Source of the DNA: Posidoniimonas polymericola
GTDB taxonomy: Bacteria; Planctomycetota; Planctomycetia; Pirellulales; Lacipirellulaceae
Direction of reading: 5' to 3'
Assembly (NCBI RefSeq): GCF_007859935.1
Contig: NZ_SJPO01000012.1
Coordinates: 62,001 to 126,000 of the forward strand
Length of the DNA: 64,000 nt
Part shown: piece by piece, positions 1-8,865 of the stretch
How the letters are laid out: each line of letters opens with the position of its first letter
Position numbering within the stretch: position 1 is the stretch's first letter
The notes under the pieces: generated by a model
What the model was told of the DNA's origin: nothing
Databases searched by the model: none
What the model saw: the letters and a program-made list of their open reading frames with translations, nothing else
Program-made: the position numbers and the translations under genes

Positions 1-1
1 C

Positions 2-934
2 GGGCAGCCAACCAGCGGCCCGAGCAAGAGCCACGCGGAGGTCTGGGCGACCCTGGTCCCCAAGTGGGGCTGGCTCCTGATCGGCACGACGCTAGCCGTC
101 GCGGCACTTAGCCTCGGCGTGCGGCTCTACACGGTCGAGGACCCGGCGCTCCGCACCGTGTGGGCGGTCTGCCAGCTGCTGATCGGCGCCAGCCTGTTCG
201 CCGCGTGCCACCTGCTGGCGTTCTTCATGGCCGCCTCGTCCGACACCGACATGGGCGTCATGGACCTGGTAGTGAGCCCGCTAAAGGGCTGGATGAAGAC
301 CTTCGTCAAGCTCCCCGAGCGGTTCTGGGTTGTTAATTCGGCCAACATCACACTCAGCGCGACGCTGTTTGCGATGCTGATCATCGGCGGAATCCCCTAC
401 GACGCGGTCTGGAACTGGGGCTTCAAGGCCCCGGCCAAGAAAAACCTGCTCGGCGCGATCGCCGAAAAGGCCGGCGGCAACGGCGACATGGACATGGAAG
501 ATGCGCTCAACTCGTTCGCCGACGACGCCGCGGTTAGCGGCGCCCCGCTGCCAGGCGGCGGCAAGTCGGGCGTCCCCTCGGGGATCCCCGAACGCCAAGC
601 CATCGACGCCCTGGTTATCGGCTACGAGCTGGCCCAAGACAGCTCGATCGACCGCCTGCTGCTGGCTACTGAGTACAACGGCAGGCTCTACTACGCCGGC
701 CGGGTGTACCCGCAGTTTACCGAGGAGGAAGCCAAAGAGTTGCCGATGAAGTTCGCCCAGGCGAAGGCCCCTCGCCCGTTTGTGACGGTGCCCGGCTCGG
801 CGACCTGGCTTGAGCCAAAGTTCACCTGCCGGGTGACCTACTCCCGCCGGGTCGAATCCGGGATGCTGCAGGGCATCATTTGGGAAGAGATGCTCGGCGA
901 GGTCAAGCAGTCGTGGCTGACCCCGACCAAGTAG
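2..934 (+). CDS. Membrane protein with DNA-ligase-like C-terminal domain (5' end cut by window)
   Basis: The frame is open from the first bases of the window, so the true start lies upstream; a GTG at 119 is only an internal candidate. The visible 310 residues hold hydrophobic stretches at about 18-39 (WGWLLIGTTLAVAALSLG), 52-75 and 117-133, followed by a Gly/Asp/Met-rich linker. The last 110 residues look like the OB-type C-terminal domain of ATP-dependent DNA ligases: IDALVIGYE, then RLYYAGRVYPQFTEEEAKEL, then WLEPKFTCRVTYSRR. No nucleotidyltransferase motif (KxDG) is visible, so ligase activity is not expected from this part. The stop lies 55 bp before the aat start, on the same strand. 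Function unknown; the domain likeness is from reading the motif, not from a search. Confidence 0.75.
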   Translation, partial: GQPTSGPSKSHAEVWATLVPKWGWLLIGTTLAVAALSLGVRLYTVEDPALRTVWAVCQLLIGASLFAACHLLAFFMAASSDTDMGVMDLVVSPLKGWMKTFVKLPERFWVVNSANITLSATLFAMLIIGGIPYDAVWNWGFKAPAKKNLLGAIAEKAGGNGDMDMEDALNSFADDAAVSGAPLPGGGKSGVPSGIPERQAIDALVIGYELAQDSSIDRLLLATEYNGRLYYAGRVYPQFTEEEAKELPMKFAQAKAPRPFVTVPGSATWLEPKFTCRVTYSRRVESGMLQGIIWEEMLGEVKQSWLTPTK

Positions 935-989
935 GCGGCCCGGCCCAAACCGCTTGCATGCCGGCGCTGGTCGCAGCTACGCTCGTGGG

Positions 990-1691
990 ATGAATCCGGC
1001 CCGCTCCAGCATCTTTCCCCCGCCCAGCGAGGCCAGTCCCGAAGGGCTGGTGGCGATTGGTGGACGGCTCGACCCGGAGTGGCTGCTAGACGCCTACCGA
1101 CACGGCATCTTCCCGTGGCCCGACGACGACCACTCGCCGCTCTTGTGGTGGTCGCCCGACCCCCGCGCGGTGATCGAGCTCGACGGCCTGCACGTCTCGC
1201 GGCGGCTGCGGCGGCGCCTCCGCTCGGGCCGGTTCCGGGTGACGCTCAACCAGGCGTTCGACAGGGTGATGCAGGGCTGCGCTTCGGCCCCCGACCGCCG
1301 TGGCGGGACCTGGATCACGACGCACATGAAGGTCGCCTACGGTCGCATGCACGAGTTGGGCCACGCGCACAGCGTCGAGGTGTGGCGCGATAACCAACTA
1401 GTCGGCGGGGTCTACGGCGTCTCGATCGGGGGGGCCTTCGCCGCCGAGTCGATGTTCCACCTCGAGACCGACGCCTCAAAGGTGGCGCTCGCCAGCCTGG
1501 TCGCGCACCTCGCCGCCCGGGGGCACGGGCTGCTCGACATCCAGCAGTGGACCGAGCACACCGGCAGCATGGGCGCCGTAGAGATCAGCCGCGGCGAGTT
1601 CGTCGACCGCCTGGCCGCCGCCATCGCCAGGCCGGTCACCATGGGCTCCCAGCTAGATGGCGACCCGGCGGCCCTGGCCTCGCCCAGTTAG
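990..1691 (+). CDS. aat: Leucyl/phenylalanyl-tRNA-protein transferase
   Basis: This enzyme transfers Leu or Phe from aminoacyl-tRNA to proteins with N-terminal Arg or Lys, marking them for ClpS/ClpAP degradation in the cytosol (N-end rule). Family landmarks are in order: FPPPSEASPEGLVAIGG near the N-terminus, YRHGIFPWP, LLWWSPDPRAVI, then GGVYGVSIGGAFAAESMF and the C-terminal LLDIQQWTEHTGSMGAVEISR block. The length of 233 residues is normal. The ATG at 990 is chosen over an in-frame ATG at 954 because conserved sequence starts at once after it and the 12 extra residues look random. The gene ends 23 bp before a small inverted-repeat element. Confidence 0.93.
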   Translation: MNPARSSIFPPPSEASPEGLVAIGGRLDPEWLLDAYRHGIFPWPDDDHSPLLWWSPDPRAVIELDGLHVSRRLRRRLRSGRFRVTLNQAFDRVMQGCASAPDRRGGTWITTHMKVAYGRMHELGHAHSVEVWRDNQLVGGVYGVSIGGAFAAESMFHLETDASKVALASLVAHLAARGHGLLDIQQWTEHTGSMGAVEISRGEFVDRLAAAIARPVTMGSQLDGDPAALASPS

Positions 1692-1714
1692 GCTGCGGGA
1701 TTACGCTGCAGGCT

Positions 1715-1872
1715 TAGAGCACTTTCCGAGTTGGCGTTCCGCTCGGGCTTGGCCTCTCGCACCGCTGCTTTGTCGGCCTGCATCGACGGGTAGCCACCGG
1801 CCTGCTTCGGCCTGGGCGCATCGGGGCGAGGAGCCTGCGCGGGACCGGAACGCCAACACGGAAAATGCTCTA
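1715..1872. mobile_element. MITE-like element with 27-bp terminal inverted repeats
   Basis: The arms at 1715-1741 and 1846-1872 are inverted copies matching at 25 of 27 positions (arm begins TAGAGCACTTTCCGAG). Both ends begin with TA, which would fit a TA target duplication of the Tc1/IS630 type. The 158-bp interval encodes nothing convincing. The right end supplies the stop codon (1870-1872) of the minus-strand CHAD gene, so insertion may have reset that gene's 3' end. Classification as a MITE is inference; no transposase is in the window. Confidence 0.55.
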
Positions 1873-2823
1873 GGCGTCGGGTTCGGGCATCGGAGCAGTT
1901 TCGGGGGTGGAGTCGTCGGCCGGCTCTTGCCCTAGCAGACCAGCCAGCTTTGCTGCCCGCTTGGGGCGCCACCACTTGTGGAACGCGGCAATCGCCTCGC
2001 TTTGGCACTGCTCCTCATACTGGATCAAGTCATTGATTCCGGCCCGTTCATTGGCGCGCGATTGCTCGATCACGTCCCGCAGCCGCACGATCCAGGTCGC
2101 GTGGTCATTGATCGCCCCCAACCGGTCCTGCGCCTTCTTGAGCTGCGAGTAGGCCGCCTTGCTCGATTCCATGCCGATACCCGCCGCCAACACCTCGAGC
2201 GCGTACCGCAGCCGTTTCGCGGCGATTCGGAACGCGTGCAGCTCCTCGACCGGTGCGCCAGCGGCCGGCGCGGACTTGCCAAACCGGTCGGCCTCGCGCC
2301 GCAGTCGCTCGGCGGCCCAATCGGCGAACGACCGCTCCGACAGCCGCCTGGCCTGCTTGTGGTCGGCCGGCAGACGCGCCACGAGCTTGGCCGCCTGGCG
2401 GCGTACCTGTTCGCCACCGTCGAGCTTGACGAACGCCCGCACGATATCGCTTTGGGCCTCCTCGCGGAGCGCATAAAGCCGGCCCTGCAGCCCGGGCAAC
2501 AGGTTTTCTTGCTCGAGCCGGATGAGGAAAACATCGAGGTCGCGGGCGGGCCCGGCCGCCCGCCGCGAAATCCTGGCCGACCAGCTAAGCCTGTCTGCCC
2601 GCCGCTCGGGCAGGACCTTCTGAAACGTCTTGAGCACGGCGGCCGTCCTCCGCGAAGCAACGCGGAGCTGATGGACGTGCTCTCGGTCCTGATCAACGCC
2701 GGCGGCCGCCAACTCCAAACGCGACGCCATCTCGCTCGACCGGGTCCCAATTGCGATCCGGGCGGCGTCGGCCACGGTCGCGTCGGCTGGCAGGCCGGTT
2801 AGCCACTTGTCGAACGCGGCCAT
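1870..2823 (-). CDS. CHAD domain protein
   Basis: CHAD proteins are helical bundles with conserved histidines and basic residues, known to bind inorganic polyphosphate. The 317-residue product shows the typical pattern: DQDREHVHQLRVASRRTAAVL near residues 46-66, with an HxLRVxxRR core, then RISRRAAGPARDLDVFL and, in the second half, LHAFRIAAKRLRYALEVL. Many Arg/Lys residues line the predicted helices. No CYTH triphosphatase domain is fused to it. The C-terminal tail (PETAPMPEPDA) runs into the inverted-repeat element, whose end forms the stop. It may be co-transcribed upstream of the isomerase gene on the opposite side, but no firm operon is seen. Confidence 0.85.
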   Translation of the reverse strand: MAAFDKWLTGLPADATVADAARIAIGTRSSEMASRLELAAAGVDQDREHVHQLRVASRRTAAVLKTFQKVLPERRADRLSWSARISRRAAGPARDLDVFLIRLEQENLLPGLQGRLYALREEAQSDIVRAFVKLDGGEQVRRQAAKLVARLPADHKQARRLSERSFADWAAERLRREADRFGKSAPAAGAPVEELHAFRIAAKRLRYALEVLAAGIGMESSKAAYSQLKKAQDRLGAINDHATWIVRLRDVIEQSRANERAGINDLIQYEEQCQSEAIAAFHKWWRPKRAAKLAGLLGQEPADDSTPETAPMPEPDA

Positions 2824-2881
2824 GAATCAGCCAGGGAGTCGTGGGATCGGGCAGGAAAGAGCACAAAGCCCCTATTCTACT

Positions 2882-3811
2882 TCAGCTGCCCAGTTGAGTC
2901 TCCCCTAACAGCGGGCGGAGGCAGTTTTGCCCCATTCTTAGCCCCTCCAGACGCTGTTCTAGCGGTCCCTCGTAGTCGTGGTCCTCGCATTCGACGCACA
3001 AGGCCCCGTGGAATCCGGCGGCCCGCAAGGCGGCGACAAACGCCCGCCAGTCGATTTCCCCCCGCCCCGGGATCTTGGCGGCACTCCGCTGCATCGGCGG
3101 GGCCAGCGAGCCTACTTGGTTCAGCCGCTCGCGATCGATCTGCATGTCCTTGGCGTGGGCGTGGAAGATGCGGTCGGCGAACTCCGCGATCGGCCCGATC
3201 GGGTCCATCAGCTGCATCACCATGTGCGACGGGTCGTAATTCAGCCCGAAACTGGCCGACGGGATCACGTCGAACATCCTCCGCCAGACCGCGGGCGAGT
3301 GCGCCAGGTTGACGCCGAACGGCCAGGTGTTGCGGTTGAGCACCGGGCAGTTCTCGATGCCGATCCGCACGCCGCGGTCCTCGGCGTGCCGCACGATGTC
3401 GGGCCAGACCTTGGCAAACAGCCGCAGGTTGTCGTCCATCGACAGCAAGTGATTGGCGCCGACAAACGAGTTGATCGTCGACTGCCGCAGCAGCGGCGCG
3501 GCGTCGATCAGCGTGTGCAGGTGCGCGACGGCCGCCTCGGCCTGCTCGCGGTCCGCTGACAGCGGCACCGAATAGAACCCCAGCGCCGAGATCGCCACGC
3601 CGTGCTGCGCGCAGCGCGCCAGGATGTCGTCGGCCCGGGCCTGCGTCAACGCCGTGAGGTCGAGGTGCGTCACGCTGCCGAACTTCTTGTCCGGACCGTC
3701 GGGCTGCCAGCACATTACTTCGACGCAGTCGAAGCCCTCGCGCGCGGCGGTCGCCAGCACGTCGTCGAAGTTGAGGTCGTTGAGAATCGCGGAAACGAAA
3801 CCGAGCTGCAT
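2882..3811 (-). CDS. Sugar phosphate isomerase/epimerase (xylose isomerase-like TIM barrel)
   Basis: A 309-residue AP-endonuclease-2/xylose-isomerase-type barrel. The expected divalent metal ligands are visible: E153 in GIENCP, D193 and H196 in YDPSHM, H217/H219 in FHAHAKD and E274 in CVECED. Such proteins isomerise or epimerise sugars, inositols or hydroxypyruvate; the substrate cannot be read from the sequence. There is no signal peptide, so it is cytosolic. It starts 12 bp after the stop of the upstream minus-strand PLP enzyme, which suggests co-transcription although the two reactions have no obvious link. The start is the ATG giving MQLGFVSAIL, directly at the first barrel strand. Confidence 0.88.
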   Translation of the reverse strand: MQLGFVSAILNDLNFDDVLATAAREGFDCVEVMCWQPDGPDKKFGSVTHLDLTALTQARADDILARCAQHGVAISALGFYSVPLSADREQAEAAVAHLHTLIDAAPLLRQSTINSFVGANHLLSMDDNLRLFAKVWPDIVRHAEDRGVRIGIENCPVLNRNTWPFGVNLAHSPAVWRRMFDVIPSASFGLNYDPSHMVMQLMDPIGPIAEFADRIFHAHAKDMQIDRERLNQVGSLAPPMQRSAAKIPGRGEIDWRAFVAALRAAGFHGALCVECEDHDYEGPLEQRLEGLRMGQNCLRPLLGETQLGS

Positions 3812-3823
3812 GGCCGTGCCTAG

Positions 3824-4984
3824 TTAGACCGACGCCGCGGCGTCGAATGCCTGCTGCAGATCGGCCCGCAGGTCGTCGAAGTCCTCGAGCCCGACGCTCA
3901 GCCGGATCAGCCCGTCGGTGATGCCGTGCTTTGCGCGGTCGGCCGCGTCGTAGCTGGCGTGCGACATGCTGGCCGGCTGCTCGATCAGCGACTCGACCCC
4001 GCCGAGGCTGACCGCAAGCTGAAACAGCTTCGTGGCGCCAACAAACCGTTTGGCCGCCTCGTAGCCCGCCTTGAGCTCGAGCGACAGCATGCCGCCGAAG
4101 CCCCCTTGCATCTGACGCTTGGCGATCGCGTGCCCCGGGTGGCTCGGCAGGCCCGCGTACAGCACGCGCTCGACCCCCGGCAGCGGGTCGAGCCACTCGG
4201 CCAGACGCATCGCGGTGCGGCTCTGCTCGAGCACCCGCAGCTCCATGGTCTTAATGCCGCGTGAGACCAGGAAGCAGTCCATCGGACCGAGGACCGCGCC
4301 GGTAGCGTTCTGAAGGAAGTAGAGCTGGTCGTAGAGCTCCTTGGTCGAGACCGCCAGCAGGCCGCCCAGCACATCGCCGTGGCCGCCGTAGTACTTGGTG
4401 GCGGAGTGCATCACGATATCGACGCCCTGCTCCAGCGGGCGGCACAGCACCGGGGTGGCGAACGTGTTGTCGCAGCCCATCAGCGCGCCGTGCCGATGCG
4501 CAACCTCGGCGATCGCCGCGTAGTCGCAGATGCTCATCCGGGGGTTGCCTGGCGACTCGACCCAGACCAGCTTGGTGCTGGGCCGCAGCTCGGCGGCGAA
4601 GGCGGTCGGGTCCGTGGCGTCGGCCAGCGAGATCTCGACGCCGGCGCGGTTCATCACCTTGTGGAACAGCCGGTAGGCGCCGCCGTAGATGTCGCTGCCG
4701 GCCAGCACGTGGTCGCCCGACTTCAGCAGGCCGGTGACGCAGTGGATGGCGGCCATGCCGCTGGCGAACGCGAGCGCGCCCCCGTCGCCGCAGCCCTCGA
4801 GCGAGGCGGCGGTCGTCTCCAGAGCGGTCCGCGTCGGGTTGCCGCTCCGCGAGTAGTCGTACTCGCCCCAATCGCCTGCGCCCGGCTGGACGAAGGTGGA
4901 GGTAAAGTACACCGGCGGGGTCACGGCCCCGGTCTGCGGGTCCTTCTCTTGACCGTGGTGGATGGCGCGGGTGCGGAACTTCAT
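3824..4984 (-). CDS. Cystathionine gamma-synthase/beta-lyase family PLP enzyme
   Basis: A cytosolic fold-type I PLP enzyme of trans-sulfuration or methionine metabolism. In the 386-residue product, Y43 and R46 fall in EYDYSRSGNPTR, the PLP phosphate-binding loop is FASGMAAI, D172 lies in CDNTFATP and the Schiff-base lysine is K197 in HSATKYYGGH. The C-terminal SLGGVESLIEQPASMSHAS block is standard. The N-terminus (MKFRTRAIHHGQ) and overall likeness favour cystathionine gamma-synthase or beta-lyase, but the sequence alone does not separate these from gamma-lyase. The ATG at 4984 is preferred to one at 5065 because the extra 27 residues are not family-like. A second, diverged paralogue lies at 49719-50984. 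Confidence 0.9.
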   Translation of the reverse strand: MKFRTRAIHHGQEKDPQTGAVTPPVYFTSTFVQPGAGDWGEYDYSRSGNPTRTALETTAASLEGCGDGGALAFASGMAAIHCVTGLLKSGDHVLAGSDIYGGAYRLFHKVMNRAGVEISLADATDPTAFAAELRPSTKLVWVESPGNPRMSICDYAAIAEVAHRHGALMGCDNTFATPVLCRPLEQGVDIVMHSATKYYGGHGDVLGGLLAVSTKELYDQLYFLQNATGAVLGPMDCFLVSRGIKTMELRVLEQSRTAMRLAEWLDPLPGVERVLYAGLPSHPGHAIAKRQMQGGFGGMLSLELKAGYEAAKRFVGATKLFQLAVSLGGVESLIEQPASMSHASYDAADRAKHGITDGLIRLSVGLEDFDDLRADLQQAFDAAASV

Positions 4985-5090
4985 GCTGGTCGGTTCGGTG
5001 GGACACGAGGACGCCGTCGGCTGCGGCAAACCAACCATTACCACCGACAGCAGCCGGCGAGTCAACCTGCCCCGGCCGCGAATGAGTCGG

Positions 5091-5783
5091 CTACCACAGG
5101 CCGGGCGCCATCCGCCAGCGGACGAGCTTTGCGTACCGAGAAAACCCGGCCAGTTCGGCGGTCAGCACCCGGTCCTCGAACCCAGACCGGCGGGCGTAGA
5201 CCAGCACAAACGCCACGGCCGGGATGAGCGACCAGTAGGACCCCAACGCGAAACCGCTCGCGATCGCCCCGATGCTCAACCCAAGGTACGAGGGGTGGCG
5301 GACCAGGCGGTACGGCCCGGCGGTGACGACGCGGTGCTTGCGCTCGCGCTGCACGCGGACAATCGGCGAGAAGAACGGGTTGAGCACCATCGCCCAAGCG
5401 GCAAACGCGAACCCGCCGGTCATGACAACCAGGCCCGCAACGCGGATCTCCGGCGGGCATTCGCCCGACCAGTGGAAGCGACCGACGTCCAACAACGCGA
5501 CTACAAAGTGGAGGGTCAACAGCAGGCCGCCGCCGACGAACGTGAGCTTGTCGCTGACCGGCACGCCCGGCCGCAAGAGTTCTTTCAGCACGCTCGGGTG
5601 CCGCCGACGCAGGTAGCGGTCGAAGAGCGTGAACGCGAGCATCACGGTCAAGTACGGCGTCAGGAACGCCAGCTCCTCAGAGCGGGCCACCATCGCGACG
5701 AGCCCGGCCGCGATCACGCACTGCACAAGCGAACCGATTCCGTGAAACCGCGTGTCGCTAGTCATCGGCTGAGGGTCGTGCAT
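5091..5783 (-). CDS. Isoprenylcysteine carboxyl methyltransferase-like membrane protein
   Basis: A 230-residue integral membrane protein with about five hydrophobic segments, for example GIGSLVQCVIAAGLVAMVA, LTFVGGGLLLTLHFVVALL and AGLVVMTGGFAFAAWAMVL. The C-terminal signature GPYRLVRHPSYLGLSIG (about residues 162-178) is the S-adenosylmethionine-binding motif of the ICMT/PEMT/NnrU superfamily. In bacteria these proteins methylate lipids or unknown membrane substrates; the true substrate is unknown here. The start is taken at the ATG at 5783 (MHDPQPMTSD); a second Met at 5765 is possible, and the longer upstream reading is composition noise. It ends 25 bp before the longest possible 5' end of the PLP enzyme gene. 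Confidence 0.8.
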   Translation of the reverse strand: MHDPQPMTSDTRFHGIGSLVQCVIAAGLVAMVARSEELAFLTPYLTVMLAFTLFDRYLRRRHPSVLKELLRPGVPVSDKLTFVGGGLLLTLHFVVALLDVGRFHWSGECPPEIRVAGLVVMTGGFAFAAWAMVLNPFFSPIVRVQRERKHRVVTAGPYRLVRHPSYLGLSIGAIASGFALGSYWSLIPAVAFVLVYARRSGFEDRVLTAELAGFSRYAKLVRWRMAPGLW

Positions 5784-6141
5784 GGCGACATCTCCTGCGC
5801 CGTGGTGAAGCCGTCCATGGGTTGAGTGGGGCGTCTGGCGTCCTGTGCCTGCGCTAATCGTTCTAATCTTGCTTCGGGTAGCCGTGGACGGGTGCTGAAC
5901 CAAGCGGCAGCCGAACAGCCAGTTTGGGCCACCGGGGCGGTCAGAAGTTTGGCCTGTAACGGTTGCGCACGCGCCGGCTGGTCGGCGGCCGCTAAAGTCC
6001 TCCGGTCCCGCCAGGTCGGCCACCGCTTTGAGTCGGAAACTTGTCGACCTCCGCGGGCGTGTCCTCTACACTGAGGGCGGGTAGCCGCGGCCCGTCGCCC
6101 CGCTCTTCTCGCCGTCCCATTCCGCCGAACGAGACCGCCCG

Positions 6142-7758
6142 ATGCGTTTCGCTTTGCTGTTCTTGCTGCTCCTGCTGACCATCGGGTCCTCACTCTCCGC
6201 GACGCCCGCGGCCGCGCAGCGCGCGTCGGCCGAGCGTGCCCGGCAGGAGATGGAGGAGCGCCGCAAGCGGTTCGAGGAAATGCGCGAGCGGCTCGAGAAC
6301 CTCCCGGACGACCCCGAGGAGGCCCGCCAGGCGCTCGAAGACGCCAGCCGCGAGATGCAGGACCTCGGCCAGGGACTCGAGGCGGCCGGCGAGGAGGGCC
6401 TCGAGGAGAGCCACGAGGTGTCGCCCGCCCAGGGAGTGGTGGAGCGGAAGCTGGCCGGGCTGCTCGACGTCAAATCGACGCCCGCCCAAGCCGCCACGAC
6501 CTACGTCCGCGACGCCGGCGGCAAGACCGTCATCGCCAAGGTCGCGTGCGAGCTGGGCGACAAGCGGATGATCATCCTGCCCGACGGCCGCGCCGACTTC
6601 GTCAGCCGCTCCGCCACCCGCCCCTGCGACCAGCCGTTCAAGTCCAACACCCGCGCCCAGATCGAGCAGAAGATGCGGGCCAACGGCTTCGCCGACTTCA
6701 AGTTCGTGCACGACGGCTACTACCTGTACGCCTACAACTGCTCGGAGGGCTTCTACCACCACACGCACTCGATCCTCAACACGATGCTGGCGGGCGTGGT
6801 CGAGCAGCTCCGCGAGTGGGGTCTCAAGGTCCACCGCCCCGAGACGCCGCTCGTCGTGGTGATCTTCCCCGACCGCCGCTCGTTCGACAGGCACGACCCG
6901 ATGCCCGAGGAGGTCGCCGCCTACTACAGCGGTCTCAGCAATTGGGTGCACCTGTACGAGGACACGCAGCTGTGGAACTCGGCACCGGAGTTCGCGATGA
7001 AGCAGTTCGCCTACACGGTCGCCCACGAGGGGATCCACCAGGTGCTGCACAACACGGGCATCCAGCGGCGGCTGTCGAAGTGGCCCGCCTGGGTGAGCGA
7101 GGGCCTGCCGGAGTACTTCAGCCCGCTGAGCGTCAGCAGCAAGGTGGTGCGGCAGGGCAAGAGTGAGATGCCCGAGCGTGTGCTCCGCTGGCAGGGCCCC
7201 GGGCGGATGAACGACATCCGCATGTGGGAGCTAACGGGGGGCGACACCGGCGGCAGTGGGCGGCTGATCAGCGAGGCGGTCAGCTACCAGAACCTCACCT
7301 CGTACGGCTACGCCATCAGCTGGGGCCTGACGCACTACCTGGCGGAGCGCAAGACCGACGCCTTCGCCGCCTACCTGCGGGAGCTCAGCAAGACCCAGCC
7401 GCTGCAGGGCGACTTCAAGTCCCGCAGCGGCCCCGACCCGCTGTTCGTCAAGCACTTCGGCGAGGACTTCGAGGAGGTCGAGCTCGACGTCAAGCGGCAC
7501 CTCACCAGCTCGAGCATGCAGCGGCAGTACAAGGACCCGATTGAGAACCAGACCTACTACGTCATCAAGCGGATCTACAAGAAGCAGCGGACGTTCTTCA
7601 CAACGGTCGTGCTGACCCGCTCGCCCGAGGCGGCCCGCCGCTGGCGGGACAAGGAGGCCAAGCGGATGGACCAGGTTGGCGAGGAGGCCGCCTTCTACAC
7701 CATCATTTGCGACAACGCCGACGAGGCGCGGTACCAGATCGCGAAACTGTCGCGGTAG
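6142..7758 (+). CDS. Secreted DUF1570-type zinc metallopeptidase-like protein
   Basis: 538 residues with a signal peptide (MRFALLFLLLLLTIGSSLSA, cleavage near AAAQ). A charged coiled-coil stretch follows at about 30-90, rich in E/R. The zincin site is HEGIH at 295-299, with a possible third ligand E320 in WVSEGLPEYFS. This HExxH...E arrangement is that of DUF1570 proteins, common in planctomycetes and thought to be gluzincin-like peptidases; activity is not demonstrated. Export suggests a periplasmic or surface role. The ATG at 6142 directly begins the signal peptide. It converges on trpS, with a GC-rich hairpin in the 59-bp gap. Confidence 0.85.
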   Translation: MRFALLFLLLLLTIGSSLSATPAAAQRASAERARQEMEERRKRFEEMRERLENLPDDPEEARQALEDASREMQDLGQGLEAAGEEGLEESHEVSPAQGVVERKLAGLLDVKSTPAQAATTYVRDAGGKTVIAKVACELGDKRMIILPDGRADFVSRSATRPCDQPFKSNTRAQIEQKMRANGFADFKFVHDGYYLYAYNCSEGFYHHTHSILNTMLAGVVEQLREWGLKVHRPETPLVVVIFPDRRSFDRHDPMPEEVAAYYSGLSNWVHLYEDTQLWNSAPEFAMKQFAYTVAHEGIHQVLHNTGIQRRLSKWPAWVSEGLPEYFSPLSVSSKVVRQGKSEMPERVLRWQGPGRMNDIRMWELTGGDTGGSGRLISEAVSYQNLTSYGYAISWGLTHYLAERKTDAFAAYLRELSKTQPLQGDFKSRSGPDPLFVKHFGEDFEEVELDVKRHLTSSSMQRQYKDPIENQTYYVIKRIYKKQRTFFTTVVLTRSPEAARRWRDKEAKRMDQVGEEAAFYTIICDNADEARYQIAKLSR

Positions 7759-7778
7759 CGAGCAGCAGATTGCGCGGT

Positions 7779-7798
7779 CCCACCCCTGGCGGGGTGGG
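7779..7798. terminator. GC-rich hairpin between convergent genes
   Basis: A perfect 8-bp stem (CCCACCCC/GGGGTGGG) with the 4-base loop TGGC lies between the DUF1570 gene stop and the trpS stop. Its place suits a two-way transcription stop, but no U-tract follows on either strand, so it may only be a structural or dispersed repeat. Confidence 0.35.
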
Positions 7799-7817
7799 CT
7801 GGGGCAAAGAGGGAAGA

Positions 7818-8789
7818 CTACGAGCGGTACAGTCCGGCGGCTGCTTGGGCTCGCTCGAGCACGCCGGCCGCTTTGGCCCGCGCCTTCTTGGCGCCGGCGG
7901 CCAGCACGTCTTTAACGTAGTCCGGCTTGGCGGCCAGCCCGGCCCGCTTCTCGCGGACCTCGGCCCAGTAGTTCTCGGCCGCCTCGGCTAGGGCCTTCTT
8001 GATATCGCCGTAGCCAAAGCCGCCGCGGCGGTACAGCGCGGCGATCTCGTCGACCTGCTCCTGAGGCGCGACCAGCTTCAATAGGTCGTACAGGACGTCG
8101 CCGTCGGGCTCCTTGGCCTCGTCCATTGGGCGGCTGTCGGTCTGGATCCGCATGATCTGCTTGCGCTGACGCTTGGCGTCGTCGAACACGGCCAGGGTGT
8201 TGCCGTAGCTCTTGGACATCTTCTCGCCGTCGATCCCCGGCACGCGGGCCGACTGGTCGAGCACCTTGCCCTTGGGCATGGTGAAGGTCTCGCCGAAGTG
8301 GTGGTTGAAGCTGCCGGCGATGTCGCGGCAAACCTCGATGTGCTGCAGCTGGTCCTCGCCCACCGGCACGACGTCGGCGTCGTAGGCCAGGATGTCGGCC
8401 GCCTGCAGCACCGGGTAGGTGAACAGCCCCGCGTCGGCCTTCAGGCCCTTGGCGAGCTTGTCCTTGTAGCTGACGCAGCGTTCCAACAGGCCCATTGGCG
8501 TGCCGGTCATCAGCAGCCAGCAGAGCTCGCTCACTTCCGGCACGTCCGACTGCACGAACAGCACCGCCTTGTCCGGGTTCAGCCCCAGGGCCAGCAGGTC
8601 GATCGCCCCGTCGAGCGTGTACTGCTGCAGCAATTCCTTGTCACGCACCGTGGTCAGCGCGTGCAGGTTGGCAATGAAGTAGTACGCCTCGTCCGCCACG
8701 TCCTGCAGCTCAATGTACTGCGAGATCGCGCCGAAGTAGTTGCCCCAGTGGAACGGGCCGGTGGGTTGGATGCCTGAGAGGACACGCAT
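7818..8789 (-). CDS. trpS: Tryptophanyl-tRNA synthetase
   Basis: This class Ic enzyme charges tRNA-Trp with tryptophan in the cytosol. The 323-residue length is typical. The HIGH-equivalent is PFHWGN at residues 12-17 within GIQPTGPFHWGNYFGA, and the KMSKS loop is exact at 190-194 (GEKMSKSYGN). The Rossmann core shows DILAYDADVVPVGEDQLQH (132-150). The start at 8789 gives MRVLSGIQPTG, the normal N-terminus. It is the last gene of a minus-strand run pyrD, unknown 97-aa protein, trpS, with a gap of 76 bp before its start. Confidence 0.97.
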   Translation of the reverse strand: MRVLSGIQPTGPFHWGNYFGAISQYIELQDVADEAYYFIANLHALTTVRDKELLQQYTLDGAIDLLALGLNPDKAVLFVQSDVPEVSELCWLLMTGTPMGLLERCVSYKDKLAKGLKADAGLFTYPVLQAADILAYDADVVPVGEDQLQHIEVCRDIAGSFNHHFGETFTMPKGKVLDQSARVPGIDGEKMSKSYGNTLAVFDDAKRQRKQIMRIQTDSRPMDEAKEPDGDVLYDLLKLVAPQEQVDEIAALYRRGGFGYGDIKKALAEAAENYWAEVREKRAGLAAKPDYVKDVLAAGAKKARAKAAGVLERAQAAAGLYRS

Positions 8790-8865
8790 GGTTGAATACT
8801 TCTTCGTTTTCAGCAGAGATTAGAGGTGCGATGCTGTCTCGCATACCTGGTTCAGCTGTCGCCCC

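Noticed and set aside
1657..1935. Short plus-strand frame across the inverted-repeat element
   Set aside because: It is made of the repeat arms and loop; equivalent frames exist on the opposite strand and neither has a ribosome site.
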